Part shown: piece after piece, positions 9,692 to 19,430 of the stretch
Layout: the number at the start of each line of letters is the position of its first letter
Numbering within the stretch: the stretch's first letter is position 1
Assembly: GCA_902561355.1 (NCBI GenBank)
Contig: CACEPG010000012.1
Coordinates: forward strand, 1 to 37,471
Direction of reading: 5' to 3'
From: an uncultured Alphaproteobacteria bacterium
GTDB taxonomy: Bacteria; Pseudomonadota; Alphaproteobacteria; HIMB59; GCA-002718135
DNA: 37,471 bases
Position numbers and translations under genes: made by a program
Notes under the pieces: model-generated
What the model saw: the letters and a program-made list of their open reading frames with translations, nothing else
What the model was told of the DNA's origin: nothing
Databases searched by the model: none

Positions 9692-10461
9692 GTCGTTATT
9701 TAAATAGAAAAAAATTCACAATTTTTAAGAAAAAAAATTTTTTATATACAGTTATAATAATTCCTTTGCTTTTTTTATTTTTAATATTTTATTTTAATTT
9801 TAATAAAGTTGAAAATTATTTAATAAAATACGTTAATATATTTTCAAATAAATTTGATTATGAGCTTAGATTTTTTGAAGTAAATGGAATAAATTTAGTA
9901 CAATCTAGTGAAATAGAAAAAATAATTAAACCATATTTAAATTCTTCAATTTTTTTATTGCCTTTAAATGATATTTCAAAAAAAATTAGAGAAAATCCAT
10001 GGATAAAATCTATCAATATATCAACTAACTATAAAGATATTTTAATAATAAATATTAATGAATTTAACCCAGTTGGGGTTTTTTTATTTAATGATACTTA
10101 TTATTATTTTAATAATAATGGAAAAATCATTGATTTGTTAGATGAAAGCTTATTATTAAATGATGAATTTATTGTATTTTCAGGACAATTATCAAATATT
10201 AATGCAATATCTTTGTTAGAAATATTAAATCAAAGCGATTTAATTTTTTTAGATAAAATAAGAAATGCAAAATATATTGGTAAAAGGCGTTGGAATTTAA
10301 TTTTAGATAATGGAATTTTATTAAAATTATCTGAAAAAAATCCAAAGGCATCATTACAAAATTATTCTAAACTAAGAAAAAATCTTAACAACAACGAATT
10401 AAATTCTATAAAAGCTATAGATCTAATTGATTTTCAAAAGGCAGTAATACAGTTTAGATAA
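9688..10461 (+). CDS. ftsQ: Cell division protein FtsQ
   Basis: Bitopic inner-membrane divisome protein that in other bacteria recruits FtsB and FtsL. The 257-residue protein has a lysine-rich cytoplasmic start, one hydrophobic segment around residues 17-38, then a POTRA-like domain (FEVNGINLVQSSEIEKII, ENPWIKSINISTNYKDI) and a beta domain ending near ALQKAVIQ-like sequence (DLIDFQKAVIQFR). Sequence conservation is low, so the call leans on the topology and its place between ddl and ftsA. It abuts ftsA with no gap. Confidence 0.88.
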   Translation: MSRYLNRKKFTIFKKKNFLYTVIIIPLLFLFLIFYFNFNKVENYLIKYVNIFSNKFDYELRFFEVNGINLVQSSEIEKIIKPYLNSSIFLLPLNDISKKIRENPWIKSINISTNYKDILIININEFNPVGVFLFNDTYYYFNNNGKIIDLLDESLLLNDEFIVFSGQLSNINAISLLEILNQSDLIFLDKIRNAKYIGKRRWNLILDNGILLKLSEKNPKASLQNYSKLRKNLNNNELNSIKAIDLIDFQKAVIQFR

Positions 10462-11682
10462 ATGATTAAAGTTGGTTTAAATTTAGGAAATTCAAAACTA
10501 TCTTGTATTGTTACAGATTATAAAAATTCAGATAATATAAAAATTTTATCAGTTTTAAATTATCCAAGTAATTTGATAAAAAAAAATATAATAATAAATT
10601 ATGAAAAATTGTTAAATGAAGTAAAAAATTTGATAATTGAGTCAGAAAAACAATCTCAAACAAAAATAAACTCTATCAATATAAATATTTCAACAGTTGA
10701 TTCATTATCAAAATACTATCAATCTGAAATTTTTATTTCTGATCAACAAATAACAGATTTACATTTAAAAAAAGCAATTAATCAATCTGAATATTTTGGT
10801 GAAAATGAAAATAATTATGAATTAATAAATGATATTATTGCATATGATTTAGACAAAAAAATTATTCATACAGATCCAATAGGTAATTATGCAAATAAAA
10901 TAAAATTATATTTTTATAAATTATTAATAGATAAAAAATATCTTAAAAATATTTTTAATTTAGCTGATGATCTAAAATTAAATATTGATAATTTAATCCC
11001 ATCCCCTTTATCTTCAGCCCTGTCTACTTTAAGCAAAGATGAAAAAAACTTAGGTACAATTTGTATTGATTTAGGGCATTCTACAACATCAACAGCTATA
11101 ATTGAAAATAATAAATTTATTTTTGGCGATAGTTTTTTAGTAGGTAGCAGCAATGTAACTAATGATATTGCAAGGGGTGTTTCAACTACTTTATCTAGTG
11201 CAGAAAGATTAAAAACTTTATATGGTTCAATAATTAGTTCACCAAGTGATGAACATGAAATAATAGAAATACCATTTATATCAGGTGAAAATGATAAATT
11301 TACTCAAATTAATAGATCTACAATTAATTCTATAATTAAGCCTAGGGTAGAAGAAACGCTAGAAATTATCTGGCAAAATATAAAACAAAATAATTTACAT
11401 AATAAAAAAATTAAGAATGTAGTAATTACCGGAGGTGGTTCACAGCTGGAAGGAATAGAGGAATATGCTAGAATGATTTTTTCAAGCAATGTAAGAATAG
11501 GTAAACCACTTGAATTTCTAAATCTAAAAGATAATTTTTATAATCCTTCTTATTCCGATATTATTGGAACTATTTTTTTTGAAAAAGATGAATTTTCAAT
11601 AGGATTTATGCAAAAACAGTCAAAAAATATAAAAAAACCCAGTTTTTCTGGATTTTTTTCTTGGCTAGATCAATATATATAA
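10462..11682 (+). CDS. ftsA: Cell division protein FtsA
   Basis: Actin-like ATPase that anchors FtsZ to the membrane. The 406-residue protein has phosphate-1 loop sequence GLNLGNSKLSCIV at the N terminus, phosphate-2 sequence IDLGHSTTSTAI, the adenosine motif VITGGGSQLEGIEEYA and a C-terminal amphipathic end (FSGFFSWLDQYI) that would serve as the membrane-targeting helix. It starts at the base after the ftsQ stop. An 84-base gap follows before ftsZ. Confidence 0.94.
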   Translation: MIKVGLNLGNSKLSCIVTDYKNSDNIKILSVLNYPSNLIKKNIIINYEKLLNEVKNLIIESEKQSQTKINSININISTVDSLSKYYQSEIFISDQQITDLHLKKAINQSEYFGENENNYELINDIIAYDLDKKIIHTDPIGNYANKIKLYFYKLLIDKKYLKNIFNLADDLKLNIDNLIPSPLSSALSTLSKDEKNLGTICIDLGHSTTSTAIIENNKFIFGDSFLVGSSNVTNDIARGVSTTLSSAERLKTLYGSIISSPSDEHEIIEIPFISGENDKFTQINRSTINSIIKPRVEETLEIIWQNIKQNNLHNKKIKNVVITGGGSQLEGIEEYARMIFSSNVRIGKPLEFLNLKDNFYNPSYSDIIGTIFFEKDEFSIGFMQKQSKNIKKPSFSGFFSWLDQYI

Positions 11683-11710
11683 TATACATACAATATATAG
11701 TTTAATTTTA

Positions 11711-11759
11711 TTGACGATTGCGGCAACGAATCGTTAAAAATTAATAAAAACGGCGGAGA
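11711..11759 (+). promoter_or_regulatory. Candidate ftsZ promoter and inverted repeat with ribosome-binding site
   Basis: The 84 bases between ftsA and ftsZ are the first real gap in the cluster. They hold TTGACG (11711-11716), a 17-base spacer and TTAAAA (11734-11739), which could be a sigma-70 promoter with a weak -10. An inverted repeat ACGATT / AATCGT (11714-11734) overlaps the -35 and spacer and could be an operator or an RNA hairpin. GGAGA at 11755-11759 is seven bases before the ftsZ ATG and is a clear ribosome-binding site. Promoter activity is inferred. Confidence 0.45.
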
Positions 11760-11766
11760 ATATAAC

Positions 11767-13419
11767 ATGACAATAAATATATCATTACAAGATGTAGGTC
11801 AGAACTTACATCCAAAAATTACAGTTTTAGGAGTAGGTGGGTCAGGGGGAAATGCTGTTAATAATATGATCAATGCAAATTTAGAAGGTGTTGATTTTTT
11901 AATTGCAAATACAGATGCACAGGCTCTACAAATTTCACAATGTCCAAATAAAATACAAATAGGTTTAAAAAGTACTAAAGGTTTAGGTGCTGGAATGAGA
12001 CCAGATGTTGGAAAACAAGCTGCTGAGGAAGCAATTGAAGAGATTAAAGAAAAACTTGATGACAGTCATATGCTCTTCGTTGCAGCTGGAATGGGTGGAG
12101 GTACTGGGACAGGAGCCGCGCCTATAATTGCAAAATTAGCAAGAGAGAATGGTATATTAACAGTAGGAGTAGTCACCAAACCGTTTCATTTTGAGGGTTC
12201 ACAAAGAATGAAGCTTGCTGAAAAAGGTATTAAAGAATTGCAACAGTATGTTGATACCCTTTTAATTATTCCAAATCAAAATTTATTTAGAATAGCAAAT
12301 GAAAAAACAACATTTGCAGATGCTTTTAAAATGGCTGATGATGTTCTTTATTTAGGAGTAAAGGGCGTAACAGATTTAATGGTTCAACCTGGAATGATCA
12401 ATCTTGATTTTTCAGATGTAAAAACTGTTATGTCTGAAATGGGTAAAGCAATGATGGGGACTGGCGAAGCGTCAGGTAATGGAAGAGCAGTAGCAGCAGC
12501 AGAGGCAGCAATAGCTAACCCATTAATAGACGATGTATCTTTAAAAGGAGCTAAAGGTTTAATTATCAACATTACTGGGGGTAAAGATATTACTTTATAC
12601 GAAGTAGATGAAGCTGCTAATAGAATTAAACAAGAAGTAGATGAAGAAGCAAATATAATTTATGGAACAACTTGTGATGAAAAACTAGAGGGTTTGGTAA
12701 GAGTAAGCATTGTAGCAACTGGTATAGATGCTGAAAATGTAATATTACCAAAACCGGTGGAAGAATTTGCACCAATTTCTATAAATAATGAAGTCTATAA
12801 AGACACAGTTTTACAATCTTCTGATGATAAAGTAATTCAAGAAAAAACAGTAAATCATGAATTAGAAAATATTGATGATAACAAGATAAGTTCTCTAGAA
12901 GTTAATGAACAAGAACCAATAAGAGAATCAATTATAAAAGAAAAAGATCAAACTTTTTCTAATAATGAAAATAACCATATTGATGAGAATGTATCTTTAA
13001 CAAACAGTATAATTGAAAATGAAGATAATTTAGATAATCAAGAAGATAATTTAAATGAAAATATTGAGAATTCTTCATTGGCTGATGATTCGAATGTAAA
13101 TGAAGAAATTGAAGAAGATATGGTTCAATTAGATCAAGAAAAAATTGCTGAACCGACAGTAAGGAGATTAAGTCTTTTTGATACAGTTTCCGCTGATCAA
13201 GAAAAAGATACTTCAATAAATATTGAGAGATCTGAGCCTTTAATCGCTAAAGAAGATCATAATAATTCTGAAGATGAATCACTTGAAATTGAAGAAGGTA
13301 CTGAAAATGAGTTCAGTCCTGAAGATAGTGAGATTAATGGATTAGATGAGGAATTTAACCAAGAAACTGAAGAAGAGTTACTTGATATTCCTACTTTTTT
13401 AAGGAGACAGGCAAATTAA
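11767..13419 (+). CDS. ftsZ: Cell division GTPase FtsZ with a long acidic linker
   Basis: Tubulin-like GTPase that forms the Z ring. The GTPase domain (about residues 10-325) has [13 protein letters not shown], the tubulin signature [10 protein letters not shown] at residues 110-119, and NxxFR in the NQNLFRIAN segment. After about residue 330 comes a low-complexity linker of roughly 200 residues, strongly rich in Glu, Asp and Asn, then the conserved C-terminal peptide [11 protein letters not shown] that binds FtsA and other partners. The total of 550 residues is longer than E. coli FtsZ but fits alphaproteobacteria with extended linkers. Confidence 0.97.
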   Translation: MTINISLQDVGQNLHPKITVLGVGGSGGNAVNNMINANLEGVDFLIANTDAQALQISQCPNKIQIGLKSTKGLGAGMRPDVGKQAAEEAIEEIKEKLDDSHMLFVAAGMGGGTGTGAAPIIAKLARENGILTVGVVTKPFHFEGSQRMKLAEKGIKELQQYVDTLLIIPNQNLFRIANEKTTFADAFKMADDVLYLGVKGVTDLMVQPGMINLDFSDVKTVMSEMGKAMMGTGEASGNGRAVAAAEAAIANPLIDDVSLKGAKGLIINITGGKDITLYEVDEAANRIKQEVDEEANIIYGTTCDEKLEGLVRVSIVATGIDAENVILPKPVEEFAPISINNEVYKDTVLQSSDDKVIQEKTVNHELENIDDNKISSLEVNEQEPIRESIIKEKDQTFSNNENNHIDENVSLTNSIIENEDNLDNQEDNLNENIENSSLADDSNVNEEIEEDMVQLDQEKIAEPTVRRLSLFDTVSADQEKDTSINIERSEPLIAKEDHNNSEDESLEIEEGTENEFSPEDSEINGLDEEFNQETEEELLDIPTFLRRQAN

Positions 13420-13492
13420 CCTATATTTTTTTAATTATTGAAATATTCTGAAATATTCGGTTAATTGTGAAAATCACTATTTTTATATATTT

Positions 13493-13521
13493 AAAAAGTG
13501 CTGCAAAATAGCACTTTTTTT
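13493..13521 (+). terminator. Intrinsic terminator after ftsZ
   Basis: AAAAAGTGCT (13493-13502), a seven-base loop and AGCACTTTTTT form a ten-pair hairpin ending in a T run. The A run on the other side could make it work in both directions. It ends nine bases before the likely lpxC start. Confidence 0.85.
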
Positions 13522-13529
13522 ATAGATTG

Positions 13530-14405
13530 ATGATAGATTTAATACACAAAAGTTCAAAACAACAAACAATTTTAAAGTCTATTAAAATTAATGGAGTAGG
13601 TCTGCATTCAGGTATAGCAGTATCTTTAATGTTAGAACCAGCTGAACAGAACAACGGTATTAAATTTATAAGAACAGATTTAAAAAATAATAATACTATA
13701 AATGCTATTTGGTCCAATGTTACAGCAACTACATTAAGTACAACTATCTCAAATAAATCTGGAGCAAAAGTATCAACAATAGAACATCTTATGAGTGCAT
13801 TATCTGGACTTCATATTGATAATTTAAATATTTATCTAGATAGTTCAGAAGTTCCAATCATGGATGGAAGTTCAAAAGTATTTGTAGATTTAATAGAAAA
13901 AAATGGAATTAAAGTTCAAAACAAAAAAAGAAAAATTTTAAAAGTAAAAAAGGAAATAAAAGTAATTAATAAGGATAGTTCAGTAAAATTATTACCAAAT
14001 AATCAATTTTCTATTGATTTTGAAATTGATTTTCCAAGTATTCTTGTAAATAAACAATCATGTCAACTTCAGCTTGTTAATGGAAATTATAAAACTGATG
14101 TTGCTTCAGCACGCACATTTGGATTTGAAAAAGATGTTGCAAATTTACGATCAAATGGTCTAGCTTTAGGCGGATCTTTAGATAATGCAGTTGTGGTGGG
14201 TAAGGATAAAATTTTAAATAAAGAAGGTTTAAGATTTAAAGATGAGTTTGTTAGACATAAAATTTTAGACTCAATTGGCGATCTTTACTTAGCTGGCTGT
14301 CCTATTCAAGCCTATTTTTATGGAAATAAATCAGGACATTTTTTAAACAATCAACTTCTAAGAGAACTATTTTCAGATAAATCTAATTTTGAATATATAG
14401 ATTAA
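13530..14405 (+). CDS. lpxC: UDP-3-O-acyl-N-acetylglucosamine deacetylase LpxC
   Basis: Zinc deacetylase of the committed step of lipid A synthesis, showing an outer membrane with lipid A. Motifs are IEHLMSALSGL (zinc His), SSEVPIMDGSS, SARTFGF, RHKILDSIGDLYLAG (zinc His and Asp) and SGHFLNNQLL (catalytic His). I use ATG 13530; TTG 13527 is in frame just before it. The start lies directly behind the ftsZ terminator, leaving no room for a separate leader, so its transcript must come from read-through or a promoter overlapping the hairpin. The 3' end overlaps the convergent fumC gene by four bases. Confidence 0.95.
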   Translation: MIDLIHKSSKQQTILKSIKINGVGLHSGIAVSLMLEPAEQNNGIKFIRTDLKNNNTINAIWSNVTATTLSTTISNKSGAKVSTIEHLMSALSGLHIDNLNIYLDSSEVPIMDGSSKVFVDLIEKNGIKVQNKKRKILKVKKEIKVINKDSSVKLLPNNQFSIDFEIDFPSILVNKQSCQLQLVNGNYKTDVASARTFGFEKDVANLRSNGLALGGSLDNAVVVGKDKILNKEGLRFKDEFVRHKILDSIGDLYLAGCPIQAYFYGNKSGHFLNNQLLRELFSDKSNFEYID

Positions 14406-15787
14406 ATCATTTTTTTTGGATTAACTAATTTATCAAATTTTTCTTTAGTAACAATTTTCAGTTTAATTGCTGCTTCTTTTAAAGTGATATTTTCTTTAAA
14501 AGCTTTTTTAGCTATTTTAGCTGCTTGATCATATCCAATATCTTTATTTAAAGCTGTGACTAACATCAATGAATTATTAAGATGTTTTTTAATATTATTT
14601 AAATTTGGTTTAACTCCTTTAAGACAATGATTATTAAAGCTACTAATACTATCACTTAATAAATTAATTGACTGCAAGGTATTAAATGCAATCAAAGGCT
14701 TAAAAGTATTTAGTTCAAAATTACCATGAGAGCCAGCAAAACTTATAGATGAATTATTTCCAATTACCTGCGCACATACCATGCTTAAAGCTTCTATTTG
14801 TGTAGGATTAATTTTTCCAGGCATTATTGATGAGCCAGGTTCATTCTCAGGTAAACTTAATTCAGCTAAGCCTGATCTTGGACCTGAGGCTAATAATCTA
14901 ATATCATTGATTATTTTAAGAATAGATACTGCTAATGTATTTAAACTTCCAGAAAAATTTACTATGGAGTCATGGGCAGCTATTGCCTCAAACTTATTTT
15001 TATTTGGTTTATATTTATTTAGTGTTAGTTTGTTTAAAAATTTACAAAAAATAATATCAAAATTTTTTGGAGCATTTATTCCAGTCCCTACAGCTGTTCC
15101 TCCTTGAGCAATATAATTTAATTCTAATTTAGCTTGAAGAATTCTTTTTAAATTATTTTTGATTTGTGCAGAATATCCAGAAAATTCTTGACCTAAAGTT
15201 AATGGGGTGGCATCTTGCAGATGAGTTCTTCCAATCTTAATTATATTTGAAAATTTATTTTGTTTTTTTTCTAGTTCTTTAATTAAATTATTTATAGATG
15301 GTAATAACTTAACATCTACAAGTTCATTTATAGCAATATGCATTACAGTAGGAAAAGTATCATTTGATGATTGTGATAAATTTACATGATCATTAGGATG
15401 AACAGGTTTTTTTGATCCTAATTTTCCTTTTAACAATTTTATTGCATAATTACTTAAAACTTCATTAACATTCATATTAGTTTGAGTTCCTGATCCAGTT
15501 TGCCATACTGATAAAGGAAATTCATTTTTAAGTTTTAAATTAATTATTTGATCACAGCCTTTTATAATTGCATTAGCTATTTTATTTTCTAGTAAATTTA
15601 ATTGTAAGTTTGCTTGAGTTGCAGCTTTTTTTTGCAAACCAAAAGCACGTATTATTTCTATAGGCATCTTCTCATTACCAATTTGAAAATTTTCTTTTGA
15701 TCTTTGGGTTTGAGCACCCCAATACCTACTAGAGTCTATTTTTTTTTCTCCCAAACTATCTGATTCAGTTCTTTTTTTATTCTTCAT
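14402..15787 (-). CDS. fumC: Class II fumarate hydratase
   Basis: Iron-independent fumarase that interconverts fumarate and L-malate in the TCA cycle. The 461-residue protein has DSLGEKKIDSSRYWGAQTQRS at the start of the domain, SGTQTNMNVNEV, HPNDHVNLSQSSND, GRTHLQDATP and the superfamily signature GSSIMPGKINPTQ with the catalytic loop serine. These fit FumC better than aspartase or argininosuccinate lyase. It converges on lpxC with a four-base overlap and is divergent from gpmA across 58 bases, which must hold both promoters. Confidence 0.94.
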   Translation of the reverse strand: MKNKKRTESDSLGEKKIDSSRYWGAQTQRSKENFQIGNEKMPIEIIRAFGLQKKAATQANLQLNLLENKIANAIIKGCDQIINLKLKNEFPLSVWQTGSGTQTNMNVNEVLSNYAIKLLKGKLGSKKPVHPNDHVNLSQSSNDTFPTVMHIAINELVDVKLLPSINNLIKELEKKQNKFSNIIKIGRTHLQDATPLTLGQEFSGYSAQIKNNLKRILQAKLELNYIAQGGTAVGTGINAPKNFDIIFCKFLNKLTLNKYKPNKNKFEAIAAHDSIVNFSGSLNTLAVSILKIINDIRLLASGPRSGLAELSLPENEPGSSIMPGKINPTQIEALSMVCAQVIGNNSSISFAGSHGNFELNTFKPLIAFNTLQSINLLSDSISSFNNHCLKGVKPNLNNIKKHLNNSLMLVTALNKDIGYDQAAKIAKKAFKENITLKEAAIKLKIVTKEKFDKLVNPKKMI

Positions 15788-15845
15788 TATTTGTTATTAG
15801 CTCTGAAACCCTATAACATAAACTTATTATTAAAATAAATAATAT

Positions 15846-16475
15846 ATGAATAAATTAATTTTGCTTAGACACGGTCAAAGTCAGTGGAATTTTGAGAATA
15901 AATTTACTGGATGGAAAGATGTTGCTTTAACCGAAAAGGGTCAAAATGAAGCTAGAAAAGCAGGACAATTAATAAAAAAACACAAAATAAAGATTGATAA
16001 AATATTTAGCAGTAATCTCCAAAGAGCTAATAAAACTGCAGAAATAGCTATAAAGGAAGCTGAAATTATAGATTTATGGGAAGAGAATAAATTAATAATG
16101 TCAACAGATGATAGTCTTAATGAAAGAGATTATGGTGATTTGGTAGGTTTAAATAAGGAAGAAACTGCAAAAAAGTTTGGTGAAGATCAAGTTCATATCT
16201 GGAGAAGGTCTTATGATACTCCGCCACCAAATGGAGAAAGCTTGAAAGATGTTGTAAATAGAGTTTCCCCTTACTATGAAAGAGAAATTCTTCCATATAT
16301 TAATGATAATAAAAATGTATTGATTGCTGCTCATGGAAACTCACTTAGAGCTACTATGATCCAATTAGGGCTTTATAAACCTGAACAAATATCTTCCATT
16401 GAATTACCTACTGGTAGCCCTTTTTGTATAGATTTTAATGACGGTATAATAGAAAAGTCTTATTTTTTAAGTTAA
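15846..16475 (+). CDS. gpmA: 2,3-bisphosphoglycerate-dependent phosphoglycerate mutase
   Basis: Glycolytic and gluconeogenic enzyme that interconverts 3- and 2-phosphoglycerate through a phosphohistidine. The 209-residue protein has LLRHGQSQWNFENKFTGW at the N terminus with the phosphorylated His, LNERDYGDLVGLNK and AAHGNSLRA with the second catalytic His. It is a little shorter than the E. coli enzyme, as in other alphaproteobacteria. Its end overlaps the convergent sspB by four bases. Confidence 0.93.
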   Translation: MNKLILLRHGQSQWNFENKFTGWKDVALTEKGQNEARKAGQLIKKHKIKIDKIFSSNLQRANKTAEIAIKEAEIIDLWEENKLIMSTDDSLNERDYGDLVGLNKEETAKKFGEDQVHIWRRSYDTPPPNGESLKDVVNRVSPYYEREILPYINDNKNVLIAAHGNSLRATMIQLGLYKPEQISSIELPTGSPFCIDFNDGIIEKSYFLS

Positions 16476-16900
16476 TTTTTTTTGTAGTTAGTAAAATCAA
16501 TAACATTATTAGAATTTTGTTTTTTTGAATTTATTTTATTTTTAAATTCATTAGTTGTTTTTTGTTCTAATCTTAAACCAAAATTTGCATACGGATCTGC
16601 AAAAGATATAATTGCATCATAGCCAATTATTAGATCAGTTTTAACATCATTAAAAGAAAGGCCTATTTTGAAATTATTTTTATTTACAGTAAAATTAAAG
16701 TATTCATATTGTATAACTATTGTCATTTCATTTGGGTATTTTTTTAATAACCAGTTTGGTATGGAAACTAAAGAGTGATTAGTAGCAAAGGTAATATAAA
16801 GATGATTCTCACCTTCTAGTCCATTTTTTTCTATATATTTTAGTATATCTATAAATGTTTTTTTTAAATTTTTATTTAGAATTTCTTGATACTTGATCAT
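16472..16900 (-). CDS. sspB: ClpXP protease adaptor SspB (alphaproteobacterial type)
   Basis: Adaptor that tethers ssrA-tagged proteins to ClpX for degradation by ClpXP. The 142-residue protein has the alphaproteobacterial SspB pattern: NGLEGENHLYITFAT near residue 31, a YPNEMTIVIQYEYFNFTV stretch, IGLSFN and FADPYANFGLRLE, then a lysine- and asparagine-rich tail that in this family carries a ClpX-binding segment. The tmRNA gene that would make its substrates lies about 11 kb to the right. Similarity to the E. coli protein is low, so the assignment rests on this family pattern. Confidence 0.85.
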   Translation of the reverse strand: MIKYQEILNKNLKKTFIDILKYIEKNGLEGENHLYITFATNHSLVSIPNWLLKKYPNEMTIVIQYEYFNFTVNKNNFKIGLSFNDVKTDLIIGYDAIISFADPYANFGLRLEQKTTNEFKNKINSKKQNSNNVIDFTNYKKN

Positions 16901-16974
16901 ATTGGTAATTATAATAACTTACAAAAAATAAGTTTAAATTATATAAATATTATTATAAACATTTAAAATATTTA

Positions 16975-19422
16975 ATGTCTAATAATTTACCTAGCGGTGC
17001 AAAAGTAGTTGTAATTGGTGGTGGAGTAGCAGGATGTTCTGTTGCATACCATCTTGCAAAATATGGATGGAATGATGTTGTTCTTCTAGAAAGGGACCAA
17101 CTTACCTCGGGAACAACTTGGCATGCTGCTGGTTTAATTGGTCAATTAGGTGCTTCAGCAACACTGACAAAGATACGTAATCATTCACTAAATTTATATA
17201 AAGAACTTGAAAATGAAACTGAGTTATCGTCAGGTTTAAAACAAAATGGATCTTTAACTGTAGCAACAACAAAGGGAAGATTAGATGAACTTAAAAGACA
17301 AGTAACTACTGCTCAACTATTTAATGTTGATGCTTTTGAAGTTTCAATTGAAAAAATAAAAGAAATTTATCCATTAATAAATGTTGAAGATATTATTGGA
17401 GGTATTTTTATCCCAGATGATGGTCAAGCAGATCCCGTAGGAGTAACAAATGTTTTGGCCAAAGCAGCAAAGCAAAATGGAGCTAAAATTATAGAAAAAT
17501 GTTTTGTAAAAAAAATTCTTATTAAAAATAATAAAATTGAAGGAGTAGAAACAAATGAAGGAAAAATTGATTGTGAATACGTAGTTCTTGCTTCTGGAAT
17601 GTGGTCAAGACAAATTGCTGCTGAAGTTAATGTGAGCATTCCTTTATATCCTGTTGAACACTTCTATGTTTTGACTGAAGGAGTAAAAAATCTTGATAAA
17701 TCCTTACCTGTACTTAGAGATTATAATCACTGCTTGTATATAAAAGAAGACGCAGGAAAATTTTTAGTTGGTATTTTTGAACCTAATGCAAAACCAGCAT
17801 TTACTAACAGTGATAAAATTCCTAATGATTTTTCATTTGGAGAATTGCCTGAAGACCTTGATCATTTTGAGCCATATTTAATGCATGCAATAAATAGAAT
17901 TCCAGAACTTGAAACTGTTGGAATTCGTAAATTTTTTAACGGACCAGAATCATTTACTCCTGATAAAAATTATTTATTAGGAGAGACTCCAGAGGTTAAA
18001 AACTTTTTTATATGTTCTGGATTCAATAGCAACGGTATTGTTGCTGCAGGAGGGGCAGGAAAAATTACAGCTGAGTGGATGATAAATGGAGAGATAAATG
18101 AAGACGTATTTTCACTTGATATTAGCAGATTTGAAAAATTTCATTCTGAAACTAATTTTATAGTAAACAGAGCTGCTGAAAGTTTAGGGAATCAATATGC
18201 GATGCATTGGCCATACAAACAAAATAAAACATCACGAAATTTTAAAACACTCCCTTATCACAATCATTTAAAAAATATGAATGCTTGTTTTGGCCAAGTG
18301 GCTGACCTTGAAATACCACTATGGTACGCTATTGATGGAGACAAGCCTGAGTTTGAATATAGTTTTGGATATCAAAATTGGTATAAATCAGCAAAATATG
18401 AAACTATAAATACCAGAGAACATGTTGGTTTTTTTGAATTGACTCCATTTGCAAAATTTGAACTTCAAGGAGAAGAGGCGCATTCTTCTCTCCAATACTT
18501 ATGTGCAAATAATATTAAAGACGAGCCAGGTTCTATAACTTATACACAAATGCTTAATAAAAATGGTGGTATTGAGGCTGACCTTTCAATTACTTGCCTA
18601 TCAAAAAATCATTTTAGAATTATTACTGGTTCAGCAGTTAGGGAGCACGATAAAAAACATATACTAAAATACTTAAGTAAAAATGTTAAATTTATTGATG
18701 TAACAGATGAATATGCATGTTTTGGTATATTTGGTCCAAAAAGTAGAAATTTACTTACAGACATTATTGGGCATGAATTTGAAAATGATAAGTTTTCCTT
18801 TGGTAAAGGTAAGTTTCTAAATATAGAAAACGTAAATATTTGGTTTCAAAGATTATCATATGTAGGAGAATTAGGATGGGAGTTATATATTCCAATTAAA
18901 AAATCAAAAATAATTTATGAAATAATTATAAAAGCAGGAAAAAAACATAATATGATTCATGCTGGTCGACTTGCTATGGATATTATGAGAATGGAAAAAG
19001 GTTATTTACATTGGAGTCATGATATAACACCTGCAGAAAATCCTTATGAAGCCAATTTAAATTTTGCAATAAAATTAAATAAGGCTAATGATTTCCTTGG
19101 GAAAGAAAGTTTAATTTCTATAAAATCTAAGCCAAAAAAACAATTTGTTATGTTTTGTCTAGAAAATTCAAAGCCAGGAGATCCCTTACTATTACATGAT
19201 GAACCCATATACTTTAATGGAAAAATTGTTGGAGAAACAACATCTGGCAACTATTCATTTTGTTACAATGTAAATATGTCTTTTGGTTACATCGATCCCT
19301 CAATTAATATTGAAAAAGCTAAAAATGAGTACTTTGAAATAGAAGTAGCAAAAATCAAATATAAAGCAAAATTACAATTAGAGCCACTTCACGACCCAGA
19401 CAATTTACTTATTAAAAAATAA
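16975..19422 (+). CDS. FAD-dependent dimethylglycine/sarcosine dehydrogenase with GcvT domain
   Basis: Large two-part enzyme that oxidatively demethylates dimethylglycine or sarcosine and passes the one-carbon unit to tetrahydrofolate. Residues 1-400 form a DAO-type FAD domain: VVVIGGGVAGCSVAYHLAK at the N terminus and TTWHAAG, whose His (residue 50) matches the FAD-linked histidine of the eukaryotic homologues. Residues about 420-815 resemble GcvT aminomethyltransferase (GELGWELYIP, GRLAMDIMRMEKGY, DFLGKES). The 815-residue length fits the DMGDH/SarDH group. SAR11 bacteria use glycine betaine breakdown for carbon and glycine; which substrate this copy prefers cannot be read from sequence. 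Confidence 0.88.
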   Translation: MSNNLPSGAKVVVIGGGVAGCSVAYHLAKYGWNDVVLLERDQLTSGTTWHAAGLIGQLGASATLTKIRNHSLNLYKELENETELSSGLKQNGSLTVATTKGRLDELKRQVTTAQLFNVDAFEVSIEKIKEIYPLINVEDIIGGIFIPDDGQADPVGVTNVLAKAAKQNGAKIIEKCFVKKILIKNNKIEGVETNEGKIDCEYVVLASGMWSRQIAAEVNVSIPLYPVEHFYVLTEGVKNLDKSLPVLRDYNHCLYIKEDAGKFLVGIFEPNAKPAFTNSDKIPNDFSFGELPEDLDHFEPYLMHAINRIPELETVGIRKFFNGPESFTPDKNYLLGETPEVKNFFICSGFNSNGIVAAGGAGKITAEWMINGEINEDVFSLDISRFEKFHSETNFIVNRAAESLGNQYAMHWPYKQNKTSRNFKTLPYHNHLKNMNACFGQVADLEIPLWYAIDGDKPEFEYSFGYQNWYKSAKYETINTREHVGFFELTPFAKFELQGEEAHSSLQYLCANNIKDEPGSITYTQMLNKNGGIEADLSITCLSKNHFRIITGSAVREHDKKHILKYLSKNVKFIDVTDEYACFGIFGPKSRNLLTDIIGHEFENDKFSFGKGKFLNIENVNIWFQRLSYVGELGWELYIPIKKSKIIYEIIIKAGKKHNMIHAGRLAMDIMRMEKGYLHWSHDITPAENPYEANLNFAIKLNKANDFLGKESLISIKSKPKKQFVMFCLENSKPGDPLLLHDEPIYFNGKIVGETTSGNYSFCYNVNMSFGYIDPSINIEKAKNEYFEIEVAKIKYKAKLQLEPLHDPDNLLIKK

Positions 19423-19430
19423 ATCTTATT

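Noticed and set aside
12959-13216. Minus-strand gene opposite the ftsZ linker
   Set aside because: The acidic, low-complexity linker leaves opposing frames open by chance; the frame has no recognisable motif or ribosome-binding site.
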